Assembly: GCF_014257025.1 (NCBI RefSeq) | Contig: NZ_JACMSF010000009.1 | Coordinates: 1 to 64,000, forward strand | From: Streptomyces cupreus | Lineage (GTDB): Bacteria > Actinomycetota > Actinomycetes > Streptomycetales > Streptomycetaceae | DNA: 64,000 nucleotides | Reading direction: 5' to 3' | In this document: positions 35,403 to 42,729 of the stretch, one piece after another | How positions within the stretch are numbered: the stretch's first letter is position 1 | How the letters are laid out: every line of letters begins with the position of its first letter | Made by a program: the position numbers and the translations under genes | The notes under the pieces: model-generated | Databases searched by the model: none | What the model was told of the DNA's origin: nothing | Seen by the model: the letters and a program-made list of their open reading frames with translations, nothing else

Positions 35403-35791
35403 CGCACACCCCCTGACTCCCGCAGCGAAAGCACACCCTCGCTCGGTGTATGCCCCCGCTCCGCCGTAGAAGAAGCAAAGCACGAGGGGCGTGGACACCG
35501 ACGAATCACCGCTACAGCCTACTGATCGGCATCGCATAGGAGGAAGTGATCACATCGGACCAGGACCAGCTGCAGGGATCTTGTCCGGAAGCTGGCTATG
35601 GATGCAGGGAATGTCGCCCCACTCCGTCCACATACGGCAGGGCCAGCAGAATACGGCAGGGCCAGCAGACCTGTGCCGGTCTGTCCTGGGAGGACGTCCG
35701 GAGGACGAAGCAGGCTCAAAGCCAGATCGGAATAGTCACGGGCCCGGTTTCCATTGCTTCTCCTGTAGAGATCGCGCAGAGGGGGACGCTG
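35403..35791. promoter_or_regulatory. Divergent intergenic region
   Basis: This 389-bp region separates the leftward kinase/helicase operon from the rightward nuclease-like gene and must hold promoters for both. Apart from the 19-bp tandem repeat at 35632-35669, no clear promoter hexamers were picked out. An open frame crosses it but has no protein-like composition. Confidence 0.5.
35632..35669 (+). repeat. Perfect 19-bp tandem duplication
   Basis: ATACGGCAGGGCCAGCAGA occurs twice without spacing (35632-35650 and 35651-35669), about 120 bp upstream of the nuclease-like gene start. Confidence 0.95.
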
Positions 35792-36736
35792 GTGACCGAC
35801 CTGAAGCTGTTCCGGCTGGATGCCGATGGCCGGGACGTCGAGCTACAGGGCTCGACGGTGGGGCTGGAGGTGGAGCTTCAGCGTCGGATCGAGGCGGGGA
35901 TGGAGTCGATGCTCGGCATCCGCTTCCTGGCGTCGGAATACCCGACGGGACCGTGGCACCGGGGCCGGATCGACTCGCTGGGTCTGGACGAGAACGGCAC
36001 ACCTGCGCTGATCGAATACAAGAAGGGCGCCGACAGCGGCGTCCTGTCGCAGGCTGTCTCCTATCTGTCGTGGTTGGACTCCGCGCGCCACGAGTTCGAG
36101 GCACTGGTCAAGGAGAAGCTGGGCTCCGAGGCCGCCGAGTCGATCGACTGGCGGAACCCTCGGATGGTCTGCATAGCCGCTGGTTTCTCGCACCACGACC
36201 GAGTCGCGGTGCATCGCCTGCGCGAGCGGATCGACCTGGTGCGCTACCGCCTCTTCGAAGGTGGGCTGCTGAGCCTGCTACTGATCGAGTCCACGCCCGG
36301 GTCTACAAGACCGACCTCGGGCCGGCGTCAGAGTCGCGGGCGGGAGGTCACGGCTAGTGCCGCCAGCAACGACGGGGAGACGTCCGTCCAGGCCACCGCT
36401 ACTGCTGCCGCGATTCCTGGCTGCCTGCAGAACCTGTACGCCGAGCTGGACGAGGCCCTCACCGCCTGGGGCGAGGTCGAGGTAGCTCAGCTTCGGCACT
36501 ACATCGCCTACCGCCGGATGGTGAACGTCGCCTCCGTCATCTTCCGCCCGAAGCATGGGGCGATTCTGATCTACCTCAAGATCGACCCGGACACGGTCGA
36601 GCTCGAGGAGAGCTTCTCGCGTGACATGCGCGGTATCGGCCACCTCGGGACCGGCGACCTGGAGGTCCGTATCGCCTCGGCAGCCGACCTGGAGAAGGCG
36701 GGACCGCTGATCCGGCGGGCGTTCGAGGCAGCCTGA
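35792..36736 (+). CDS. PD-(D/E)XK nuclease-like protein with C-terminal DUF5655-like domain
   Basis: In this 314-aa protein, the N-terminal half carries a NucS/RecB-like nuclease signature: HRGRIDSLGLD (Asp61), a turn, then PALIEYKKG (Glu75-x-Lys77), followed by a helix. The C-terminal third (~205-314: LYAELDEALTAWGEVEVAQL ... GHLGTGDLEVRI) fits DUF5655, a domain often fused to such nucleases. The GTG at 35792 was chosen for the AGAGGGGG motif 7 nt upstream. It stands between two defence-type operons, transcribed away from the kinase/helicase operon and towards the ubiquitin-like one. The active residues appear intact, so DNA cleavage is plausible; its partner, if any, is not evident. Confidence 0.75.
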   Translation: MTDLKLFRLDADGRDVELQGSTVGLEVELQRRIEAGMESMLGIRFLASEYPTGPWHRGRIDSLGLDENGTPALIEYKKGADSGVLSQAVSYLSWLDSARHEFEALVKEKLGSEAAESIDWRNPRMVCIAAGFSHHDRVAVHRLRERIDLVRYRLFEGGLLSLLLIESTPGSTRPTSGRRQSRGREVTASAASNDGETSVQATATAAAIPGCLQNLYAELDEALTAWGEVEVAQLRHYIAYRRMVNVASVIFRPKHGAILIYLKIDPDTVELEESFSRDMRGIGHLGTGDLEVRIASAADLEKAGPLIRRAFEAA

Positions 36737-36864
36737 CCTTCGAGGTGGGAACCGTGATGGCCGCTGCGGCGGGACGTTGCTATTTCACACCTCAAGGAGC
36801 TCTTCCTCAAGCTGCGCCCAACTCGGCCAGGTGCCACCGGTCTGCCGCCACCTCCAACCGGGCG

Positions 36865-38346
36865 TCAACGGCGGGTGCGTCGGGCTTCTCGGATGCGGTT
36901 GATGAGAGCAGCGTCCTTCTGGCACACGCACCCGGGGGTGGGAAGCCGGTCGTCGATCATCTGGTCGGGCCGGGGGCCGAAGCGGGTGTCGTATTCGATG
37001 CGTCGTGGAGGCCCGCTGAACAGGCCCGTGCTGCGGGCGATCCAGGCGCCGACGACGAGGCAGGCGGCCTGCTGGGCCACGAACGCGGCCGAAGGACGGA
37101 ACCCGTCGCCCGTTCTACCGGTCAGCTGAGGCGAGTTGATCAGCCCGCACACCGGCCGTCCGAGGAATTGCCCGACGAATTCCCGCTGTTGATTGTCCAG
37201 GCTTTCCAGGTCTCGTTCGGTCAGCGGCTCCTGCCCGAGGGCGATTCGGGATAGCGGGAGCCCGGTCAGTTCATGCAGTCGCTGCTCCGCGCTCTTCCCG
37301 GTGTGGTTGGCCTTGAAGTAGCAGCGCAGGCAGGGGCCGGTGGGCAGTGCCTCGTGCAGGGCGACGGTTGTGCCGACCGGGCCGCCGGTGCTGCCGTCCA
37401 GGATGAGATCGGCCTGCAGCCGCTGCAGGTCGTGCCGGGCCTGGACGCTGTCCAGTCCGCCGAGGACGATCCGGGGCCACGGCAGGGTGCCCGCATCGAC
37501 GGCCTCGATGGAAGCCTGGATCGTCCCGTGGAACGGGGTCACCTCGATCCGCCGGAGGCGTGCGTCGATCAACCGCACCTTCGGCAGGCCCGCAGCCGCG
37601 TCGGCCAGGGTACCGATGCTGTACGAGGTGACGTTGGGTTTCTCGAAGACCTCCCTGTCCACCACCGTCAACTCGCCGGAGACCTGCAGCAGGTCCAGGA
37701 CCAGGGCGATGCCGGTGCCGATCGCGCCGCCCCCGCCCAGCAGCACCTGCTCCAGCGCAGGCAGCGGGGCGACGACGATCCCGGGCTGCTCACCGGGGAG
37801 GACGGGGCAGAAGTCCACCACCGGGGTCACCTGGAACTTCCCCTCCGGCAGCCCGGCAACGACCTTGAACGCCTCGCCGGCCAGCATCGCCGCAGTGAGG
37901 ACCGCCCCCAGCCCGGTGCCGGGCGCGTTGAGCCGGGGGAAAGGATGACCGGTGTGCCGCAGACGGACCCCGTGCCCGTCCGGCGCACCGGCCACCGCAG
38001 CACCCAGCGGTGGTGCGGTTCCCACGTGTAGATGCAGCGGCGCCTTGCCCTGGGCCTCGCCGATGCGAAGCGGCCGGTCCGGATCGATCCCGGTCGCCGT
38101 TTCCACCAGCCTGCGGATGAGTTCGTCGTCGAGCCGCCCCGGTCCGCGGCCGGGGTCCAGACTCAGCCGGACCGGCCACCGGCGAAGGTCCGCCACCAGT
38201 ACTTCGAGAGTCTCGGCGGCCGCGGGAAGGTGCGCGTCCCCGGTCAGGTGGATGAGGATGCCCTCCATCCGCTCCTGCAGGGTGGCCTCTTCCACGCCGG
38301 CGGCCAGGCCGCCCAGGCGTACGCTGCGGCTGTAGTCAGTACTCAC
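36865..38346 (-). CDS. E1-like ThiF-family activating enzyme
   Basis: This 493-aa protein contains an adenylation domain (~200-345): glycine-rich nucleotide loop GGGGAIGTGIA (204-214), Asp230 in LTVVDREVFEKPN, then GLPKVRLIDARL and VLGGLDSVQARHDL. The N-terminal ~190 residues are an extra family-specific domain. Cys339/Cys342 (PCLRCYF) and Cys473/Cys475 (PGCVCQ) look like a zinc site. Cys400 (GRPVCGLIN) is the best candidate for the thioester-forming residue. It would adenylate the C-terminal Gly of the Ubl (39293-39556) and pass it to the E2. The GTG start at 38346 overlaps the JAMM gene by 11 nt; the frame extends further but not family-like. Last gene of the operon. Confidence 0.88.
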   Translation of the reverse strand: MSTDYSRSVRLGGLAAGVEEATLQERMEGILIHLTGDAHLPAAAETLEVLVADLRRWPVRLSLDPGRGPGRLDDELIRRLVETATGIDPDRPLRIGEAQGKAPLHLHVGTAPPLGAAVAGAPDGHGVRLRHTGHPFPRLNAPGTGLGAVLTAAMLAGEAFKVVAGLPEGKFQVTPVVDFCPVLPGEQPGIVVAPLPALEQVLLGGGGAIGTGIALVLDLLQVSGELTVVDREVFEKPNVTSYSIGTLADAAAGLPKVRLIDARLRRIEVTPFHGTIQASIEAVDAGTLPWPRIVLGGLDSVQARHDLQRLQADLILDGSTGGPVGTTVALHEALPTGPCLRCYFKANHTGKSAEQRLHELTGLPLSRIALGQEPLTERDLESLDNQQREFVGQFLGRPVCGLINSPQLTGRTGDGFRPSAAFVAQQAACLVVGAWIARSTGLFSGPPRRIEYDTRFGPRPDQMIDDRLPTPGCVCQKDAALINRIREARRTRR

Positions 38347-38836
38347 GGACACCCTCCTCGCCGAACACCACCGTGCGCGCCGGGGGCAGCGCCGAGTCGA
38401 CAACCGGAGTGGTGCAGGGCACCCAGTCCTGCTCGAAACGCCACCACCCCCACGACTCCGGGTCGGCGGGCGGCGCCGCGTAGGTCGGGACGACAGCGCT
38501 GACGAACTTCGGCACCCGCAACGAGTACGCGCGGTCGGTCCGCGACAGGAAAGCCTCCTCGGGGTGCGAGTGGATCATCGCCCGCACCCGGTAGGACCGT
38601 TCCTCGGCGAAGCTGAACAGCCGGTCGTACGCGACCGCGCTCACCGTGAACAGACCCGGACCCCGCACGATCCCCGCCGTCCCGGCCACCGCCACGACCA
38701 GCACGTGCATGTCCGACTGCCCGGTCAGCAGCAGCGCGCCGGTCTCCTGATCGGCCAGCCCGTGGCGCCGAATCTCCTGGAGCACCGGGTCGACCGCGCC
38801 GGCCGGCAGCACCAGCTTCCTCGTGTCGGTGGTCAT
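38336..38836 (-). CDS. JAMM (JAB/MPN) deubiquitinase-like metallopeptidase
   Basis: This 166-aa JAB domain protein shows the full JAMM zinc motif: Glu31 (DQETGALLL), then His89-Ser-His91-Pro, and Ser98 and Asp101 in HSHPEEAFLSRTD. This is the active-site pattern of eukaryotic Rpn11/AMSH deubiquitinases. In the bacterial ubiquitin-like operons the peptidase removes or processes the Ubl. The Ubl here already ends in Gly, so deconjugation is the likelier task, an inference. The ATG at 38836 overlaps the E2 stop (ATGA), and the end overlaps the E1 start. Confidence 0.9.
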   Translation of the reverse strand: MTTDTRKLVLPAGAVDPVLQEIRRHGLADQETGALLLTGQSDMHVLVVAVAGTAGIVRGPGLFTVSAVAYDRLFSFAEERSYRVRAMIHSHPEEAFLSRTDRAYSLRVPKFVSAVVPTYAAPPADPESWGWWRFEQDWVPCTTPVVDSALPPARTVVFGEEGVREY

Positions 38837-39276
38837 CCGGCACACCTCCCGTCAACGCGATCGATGTCGTCCTGCACGTTCTCCACCACGTACAGGAAGG
38901 GATTGCCGGTGCTCCTCCAGGAGTGCGGCCCGCTGCTCCACTCGGGGTGGAGCCTCTGGCCTTCGGCGGTGAACGGCTTGCACACGTCGTTGGAGCCGTA
39001 GCGGTAGCCATCCGCTCCCGGCCAGGCACTGGGCGCTCCGACTCCGGATGCGCCGATCGACTCGACGAAGACAAGGGAGGGCGGCCGGTCCGGGTAGACC
39101 GTCCACTCGATCCGGGCGATGAACGCTGCGCGCTCACCGTTGTTCGGTTGCACCTCGGCCCAGTACAAGCCGTCGGGGTCCTGGTCGCGGTGGTGGAGGC
39201 GGCCGGCGGTCGAGGAGAGGAACTCCTCGACCGCCGGGACGTCGCCCGCCAGCCGCAGACGGCTCTCGAGATCCAC
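38833..39276 (-). CDS. E2-like ubiquitin-conjugating enzyme
   Basis: This 147-aa protein has the layout of prokaryotic E2/UBC folds: an N-terminal helix, a strand meander (AAFIARIEWTVYPDRPPSLV, with the YP.RPP turn seen in E2s), and the active site YGSNDVCKPFTAEG with Cys99, followed by HPEW and SWRSTGNPFLYV. It accepts the Ubl from the E1 as a thioester and transfers it to targets. It starts 17 nt after the Ubl gene and overlaps the JAMM gene by 4 nt. Residues around Cys99 are intact. Confidence 0.88.
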   Translation of the reverse strand: MDLESRLRLAGDVPAVEEFLSSTAGRLHHRDQDPDGLYWAEVQPNNGERAAFIARIEWTVYPDRPPSLVFVESIGASGVGAPSAWPGADGYRYGSNDVCKPFTAEGQRLHPEWSSGPHSWRSTGNPFLYVVENVQDDIDRVDGRCAG

Positions 39277-39292
39277 GACTGACTCCCCGGCT

Positions 39293-39556
39293 CTAGCCGT
39301 TGGTGGTTTCGGTGCGCAGCTTCAGGTGCAGGGCCTTGGCGTGCCCGGCCAGCTCGCCCACCGTTGCCTCGGGCGGGACCTCGTGCCCGTCGTGGAAGAG
39401 GTAGTAGCGGGTGGTGCCGTCGCTGGTGAAGCCGAAGGCGGTGAGGCTGTCGGACAGAACGCTCGTGGCGGTTACCTGCGGGTCGTAGTGGTGCTGGTAC
39501 GGGTGCTCGGCGAGGGCGGAGGTCACCGTGATCTTGATCTCGTGGGGCTGGGGCAT
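39293..39556 (-). CDS. Ubiquitin-like modifier ending in Gly
   Basis: This 87-aa beta-grasp-like protein has an early strand pair (HEIKITVTSALAEHPYQHHY), a central helix (TATSVLSDSLTAFGF), then RYYLFHDGHEV, PPEATVGELAG and a last strand LHLKLRTETTNG. It terminates in a single exposed Gly, as an activated modifier must, with no extension to be cut off. It is the first gene of the Ubl-E2-JAMM-E1 unit. TTAGGAGAT lies just upstream of its ATG. It has one Ubl domain, whereas the BilA proteins studied experimentally carry two ISG15-like domains. Targets are unknown. Confidence 0.85.
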   Translation of the reverse strand: MPQPHEIKITVTSALAEHPYQHHYDPQVTATSVLSDSLTAFGFTSDGTTRYYLFHDGHEVPPEATVGELAGHAKALHLKLRTETTNG

Positions 39557-39597
39557 ACCGATCTCCTAAGGCGTTCGGGGGTGGTAAAGGGGCACCG

Positions 39598-39610
39598 TGC
39601 TGATTCAGCA
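39598..39610. promoter_or_regulatory. Palindrome in the divergent Ubl/regulator promoter region
   Basis: The perfect inverted repeat TGCTGA-T-TCAGCA lies 42 bp upstream of the Ubl start and 84 bp upstream of the XRE gene. It is a plausible operator for the adjacent repressor. Position and symmetry are observed; binding is inferred. Confidence 0.4.
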
Positions 39611-39681
39611 AAGCGTCAGTGAGTCCAGTGTGATCACCTCGTGCCGATGCAGTCAAGCTTCATCGCCGTATCGCTGCGCGC

Positions 39682-39687
39682 TACGCT
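39682..39687 (+). promoter_or_regulatory. Possible -10 element for a leaderless regulator transcript
   Basis: TACGCT ends 6 nt before the ATG of the XRE gene, the spacing expected if transcription starts at the ATG, which is common in Streptomyces. No ribosome-binding site is present upstream, supporting this. Confidence 0.35.
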
Positions 39688-39693
39688 GCCCGT

Positions 39694-40227
39694 ATGAGCC
39701 CCGACCGGAGCCAGCTCCCCCTCCCGGACCCCGAAATGACCGGACCGGACGCTGTCGAGCAGTTCGACATCGCCGAACTCGGACGCCTACTGAAGGAACA
39801 CCGCGGCCCCCTTTCTCTCCGGCAGGCCGCCGCCGAAGCGGGCGTCAGCTTCAGCACGCTCACCCGGGTCGAAGCCGGCGCTCAGCCTGACCTCGCCACC
39901 TTCACTCGCCTCTGCGCCTGGCTCGGCGTCTCCCCGAGCCGCTTCTTCACCCCGACCGCCACCCGCCAGGTGTCGCCCCTCGACCAGGCCATCACCCACC
40001 TCCACGCAGACCCTCGGCTTACCGACGACGCGGCGAACAAGATCAGCTCTGTTCTGCGCGACCTCTACGACGCCCTCGCGAAGGAGGCGGTCCCCGCCGC
40101 ACCCGCCATTGCCTGCCACCTCCGGGCTGCCTCGGTGCTGCGTCCTGGCGTCCCCCAGCGGCTCGCCGACCTGCTCACCGACATGAACACCGAACTCGAA
40201 CGACTCGTCGAAGCAGGCGAACTGTGA
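39694..40227 (+). CDS. XRE-family helix-turn-helix repressor
   Basis: In this 177-aa protein, residues ~25-80 form an XRE/Cro HTH (IAELGRLLKEHRGPLSLRQA, AAEAGVSFSTLTRVEAGAQP, FTRLCAWLGVSPSRFF). The C-terminal ~90 residues are helical, probably for dimerisation. It overlaps the ImmA/IrrE gene by 4 nt (GTGA), forming the classic ImmR-ImmA pair in which the protease relieves repression by cleaving the repressor. It is transcribed divergently from the ubiquitin-like operon across a 137-bp region with a palindrome, so it most likely controls that operon. Confidence 0.9.
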   Translation: MSPDRSQLPLPDPEMTGPDAVEQFDIAELGRLLKEHRGPLSLRQAAAEAGVSFSTLTRVEAGAQPDLATFTRLCAWLGVSPSRFFTPTATRQVSPLDQAITHLHADPRLTDDAANKISSVLRDLYDALAKEAVPAAPAIACHLRAASVLRPGVPQRLADLLTDMNTELERLVEAGEL

Positions 40228-40775
40228 CCCTCCCTCGAGGCTTCAAGGCCAACGCCGAACGAGAAGCCCTCCGACTGCGCCGCGAACTTGATCTCAGCGA
40301 CACCGATGCCCTGAACGTCGACGACCTCGCCGCCCACCTCAAGGTCAAGATCGTCAGCGCCGAGAAGCTGGTCAGCCACACCCGCCTCGAAGAACTCGAA
40401 CGGGTCCAGGCGTACGCTTTCTCCGCCGCGACCTTCCAGGTCTCCGGCAGGAACATCGTCGTTACCAACCCGCTCCGAACCCCGGGTCGCAGGGCCAGCG
40501 ACGTGGCCCACGAGCTCTCCCACCTCGTCCTGAAGCATGACCTCACCGAGATCCGCGAAGTCAATGGCATGCCCTTCAGGACCTGCCGCCCCGACGAGGA
40601 AGAACAAGCCACTGCCTTTGGCGGAACACTCATGCTTCCCCGCCCCCTGCTGCTCGGCGCAGTCCGCCGCCAGTGGGGGCCGGCGCAGATCGCCGAGCAC
40701 TACGGAGTGACCGAGGAGATGGCCCGGTACCGGTACAACACCACTGGGGTGGCCAAACAGGTCCGAGGCCGCTGA
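40224..40775 (+). CDS. ImmA/IrrE-family metallo-endopeptidase
   Basis: This 183-aa zinc protease has the motif VAHELSHLVL (HExxH), followed after ~30 residues by EEEQATAFGGTLMLPRPLLL, the usual third-ligand Glu region of the COG2856 family. The start (GTG/ATG-type) overlaps the XRE stop. Such proteases cleave a cognate XRE repressor when the cell senses DNA damage or another cue, derepressing neighbouring genes. Here the derepressed unit would be the divergent Ubl-E2-JAMM-E1 operon. Active-site residues look intact. Confidence 0.9.
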   Translation: MTLPRGFKANAEREALRLRRELDLSDTDALNVDDLAAHLKVKIVSAEKLVSHTRLEELERVQAYAFSAATFQVSGRNIVVTNPLRTPGRRASDVAHELSHLVLKHDLTEIREVNGMPFRTCRPDEEEQATAFGGTLMLPRPLLLGAVRRQWGPAQIAEHYGVTEEMARYRYNTTGVAKQVRGR

Positions 40776-41331
40776 CGGTGCCCGAGGAAGGCGCTGTCGG
40801 TCTGCTGCCTACCGCCGGGACGTGCGTGGGAGCGGCCAAGCACTTCGGCTGGCGGGCTCTATGGCGCATGCCAGGCTGCCGCCAGCGATGAACGACGCGC
40901 GCGTACGAGCGGTGTGACGGTACGTCGACGCTCAGCGGGCGCCAGGCGGTCCCACCGGGCAGCTGCTCAAGGAGGATCGTTCTGCTGACGTGCGCCAGCA
41001 GAACGATCAGCAACGTCCGACCTACTTCCGTGGCAGCGATGCTCATGCGTTCACCCTTGCCCGCGGGGCCAGCCCCGGCACCGTGGAGGCAGCTGTGCGG
41101 GCGGTGCGCTGAGTGTCAGAGCGGATGCTCAAGCGACGGGAAGGACCCCCGGCTGACCGGCAGCAATCTGCTGAGCGCTTCCAGATCGGGGCCAAGTGTT
41201 TCAGATCAGGTCCACGCACCCTCGCTCACCTGCGGCGATGGGGTTTTCTCCAAGCCCCGGTGACGCGTGTTTTACGTGCCACCAGCCGCTCGCTCTGTAT
41301 CTGCGGGCCAGCCGTTCTCCGTTCCTAGTCT
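40776..41331. other. Gene-free stretch
   Basis: Only short frames without family-like features occur in these 556 bp, on either strand. No RNA gene or clear terminator was seen. Confidence 0.5.
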
Positions 41332-42093
41332 TTATTCCTCTGGCCCCGCCAAGACGAAGTCCTCACGAGTGAGGTGCTGTTGCGTTGCCTGCAACAGTCG
41401 CTGTTCGGCGATGTCGGCATAATGCTCGGACAGCTCGACGCCTATGAACTGGCGACCTTCGCGCAAGGCGGCGACGCCAGTCGTCCCGGAGCCGGCGAAC
41501 GGGTCGAGGACCGTTCCGCCTGGCGGGCAGATCTTCACCAGCTCCTGCATCACTTCCACGGGCTTCTGGGTGATGTGCACGCGGCCCTTCCTCGGCTGGC
41601 TGGCTGTGTAGAGGCCGGGCAGGTAGACGGGGTTCCGGTTGGCGTCGACCGGCCCCTTGGTTCCCCACACGATGTACTCGCACGACTGCTTGAGTCGGCC
41701 CTTCTGCGGCCGGGAGACCGGCTTGTGCCACGAGGCGATCCCGCGCCAGGTCCAGCCGGCGGCCTGGAGCGCGTCCGTCGTCGTCGGCAGCTGCCGCCAG
41801 TCGGTGAAGACGAGCGCGGTGCCGGACTCGACGGTCGCGCGATAGGACTCGGTGAGCAGGAGCGTGAGCCAGAAGCCGTACGAGCGCTGGTCTCGGTTCT
41901 CGCCGGGGAAGTTGGCGAGGTCGTGCTCGGCGTCGGCCGAGGTGTACTTCGCGCGCGCGGAGCGGCCGGTGCGCTCGCTGCTCGTTCGGCCGCCGCTGTT
42001 GTAGGGCGGGTCGGTGATCACGGCGTCGACGCTGCTGTCGGGGATGCCGGCGAGGGCGGTCAGCGCGTCGCCTCGGTGCAGGGTGTACGGCAT
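41332..42093 (-). CDS. Solitary beta-class DNA methyltransferase
   Basis: This 253-aa protein has motif IV (AVITDPPYNSGG, ~31-42) before the SAM motif I (DPFAGSGTTGVAAL, ~208-221), the order that defines beta-class amino-methyltransferases (CcrM/HinfI-like, N6-adenine or N4-cytosine). HITQKPVEVMQELV precedes motif I as usual. The ATG at 42093 follows GAAAGAGAG. There is no restriction endonuclease beside it, so it is an orphan methylase, probably protecting the ICE DNA or regulating it. Target sequence cannot be predicted by eye. It faces away from the conjugation operon. Confidence 0.92.
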   Translation of the reverse strand: MPYTLHRGDALTALAGIPDSSVDAVITDPPYNSGGRTSSERTGRSARAKYTSADAEHDLANFPGENRDQRSYGFWLTLLLTESYRATVESGTALVFTDWRQLPTTTDALQAAGWTWRGIASWHKPVSRPQKGRLKQSCEYIVWGTKGPVDANRNPVYLPGLYTASQPRKGRVHITQKPVEVMQELVKICPPGGTVLDPFAGSGTTGVAALREGRQFIGVELSEHYADIAEQRLLQATQQHLTREDFVLAGPEE

Positions 42094-42518
42094 TGCGCGG
42101 TTCTCTCTTTCAGGGGGCGGTCGTGCGCCCTTTTCTCCGCTCGCGGAGGGAAGGGCGCACGTCGGCGTGGGTCGCTCCGCGGAACTGCGAAAGCAGCCGC
42201 CGTGGCGAGCAATGCGCTGGAGGTTAACCCCGAATTCCGGCCGCACCCAATGAAGCAGATCTCAGCTCAGTGCCCCGAAACCGCCCGAAGCAGGGGCCGT
42301 TTGGTGCGGCCGGACTTCGTCTCTACAGTCTCGCCGTGTTCGCAGGACGGGACCTGGTTCCGCCCCTGCTGAGCTGTGTCGATGCGTGCCGTTCCGTCCA
42401 AAGGACAGCGTGCCTGACACCCCACCGACTGGCTTCCTAATCGGCGAAGGGGGCTCTCCCTATGTGGCGAGTGAGATTACGAGCGCGGCTGGCTGCCGCT
42501 TTCCAGTAAGGGGCCAGC

Positions 42519-42543
42519 GGCCGGGAGTTAGCAGCTCCCGGCC
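42519..42543 (+). promoter_or_regulatory. Hairpin in the leader of the conjugation operon
   Basis: A perfect 9-bp stem (GGCCGGGAG / CTCCCGGCC) with a 7-nt loop TTAGCAG lies ~190 bp upstream of the first conjugation gene. It may be an attenuator or a terminator shielding the operon. The rest of 42094-42729 contains no recognised gene. Confidence 0.45.
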
Positions 42544-42729
42544 CTGGTTTCCCTGCCTCCCCCCCCAGAGGTTGCGAATTCATGACCGGCGCGGTGCCGG
42601 TGGCCTTTTCGACGAGAACGCCTGCGCCGCGCTGCCTACGAGTAAGGAGCTGCCGATGGAGCATGCCCAGGCGCGCCCGTCCCGAGGGCCAAATTCCCTG
42701 TCCTGCCGTTCGGCGTTCGGCCCGCGTCC

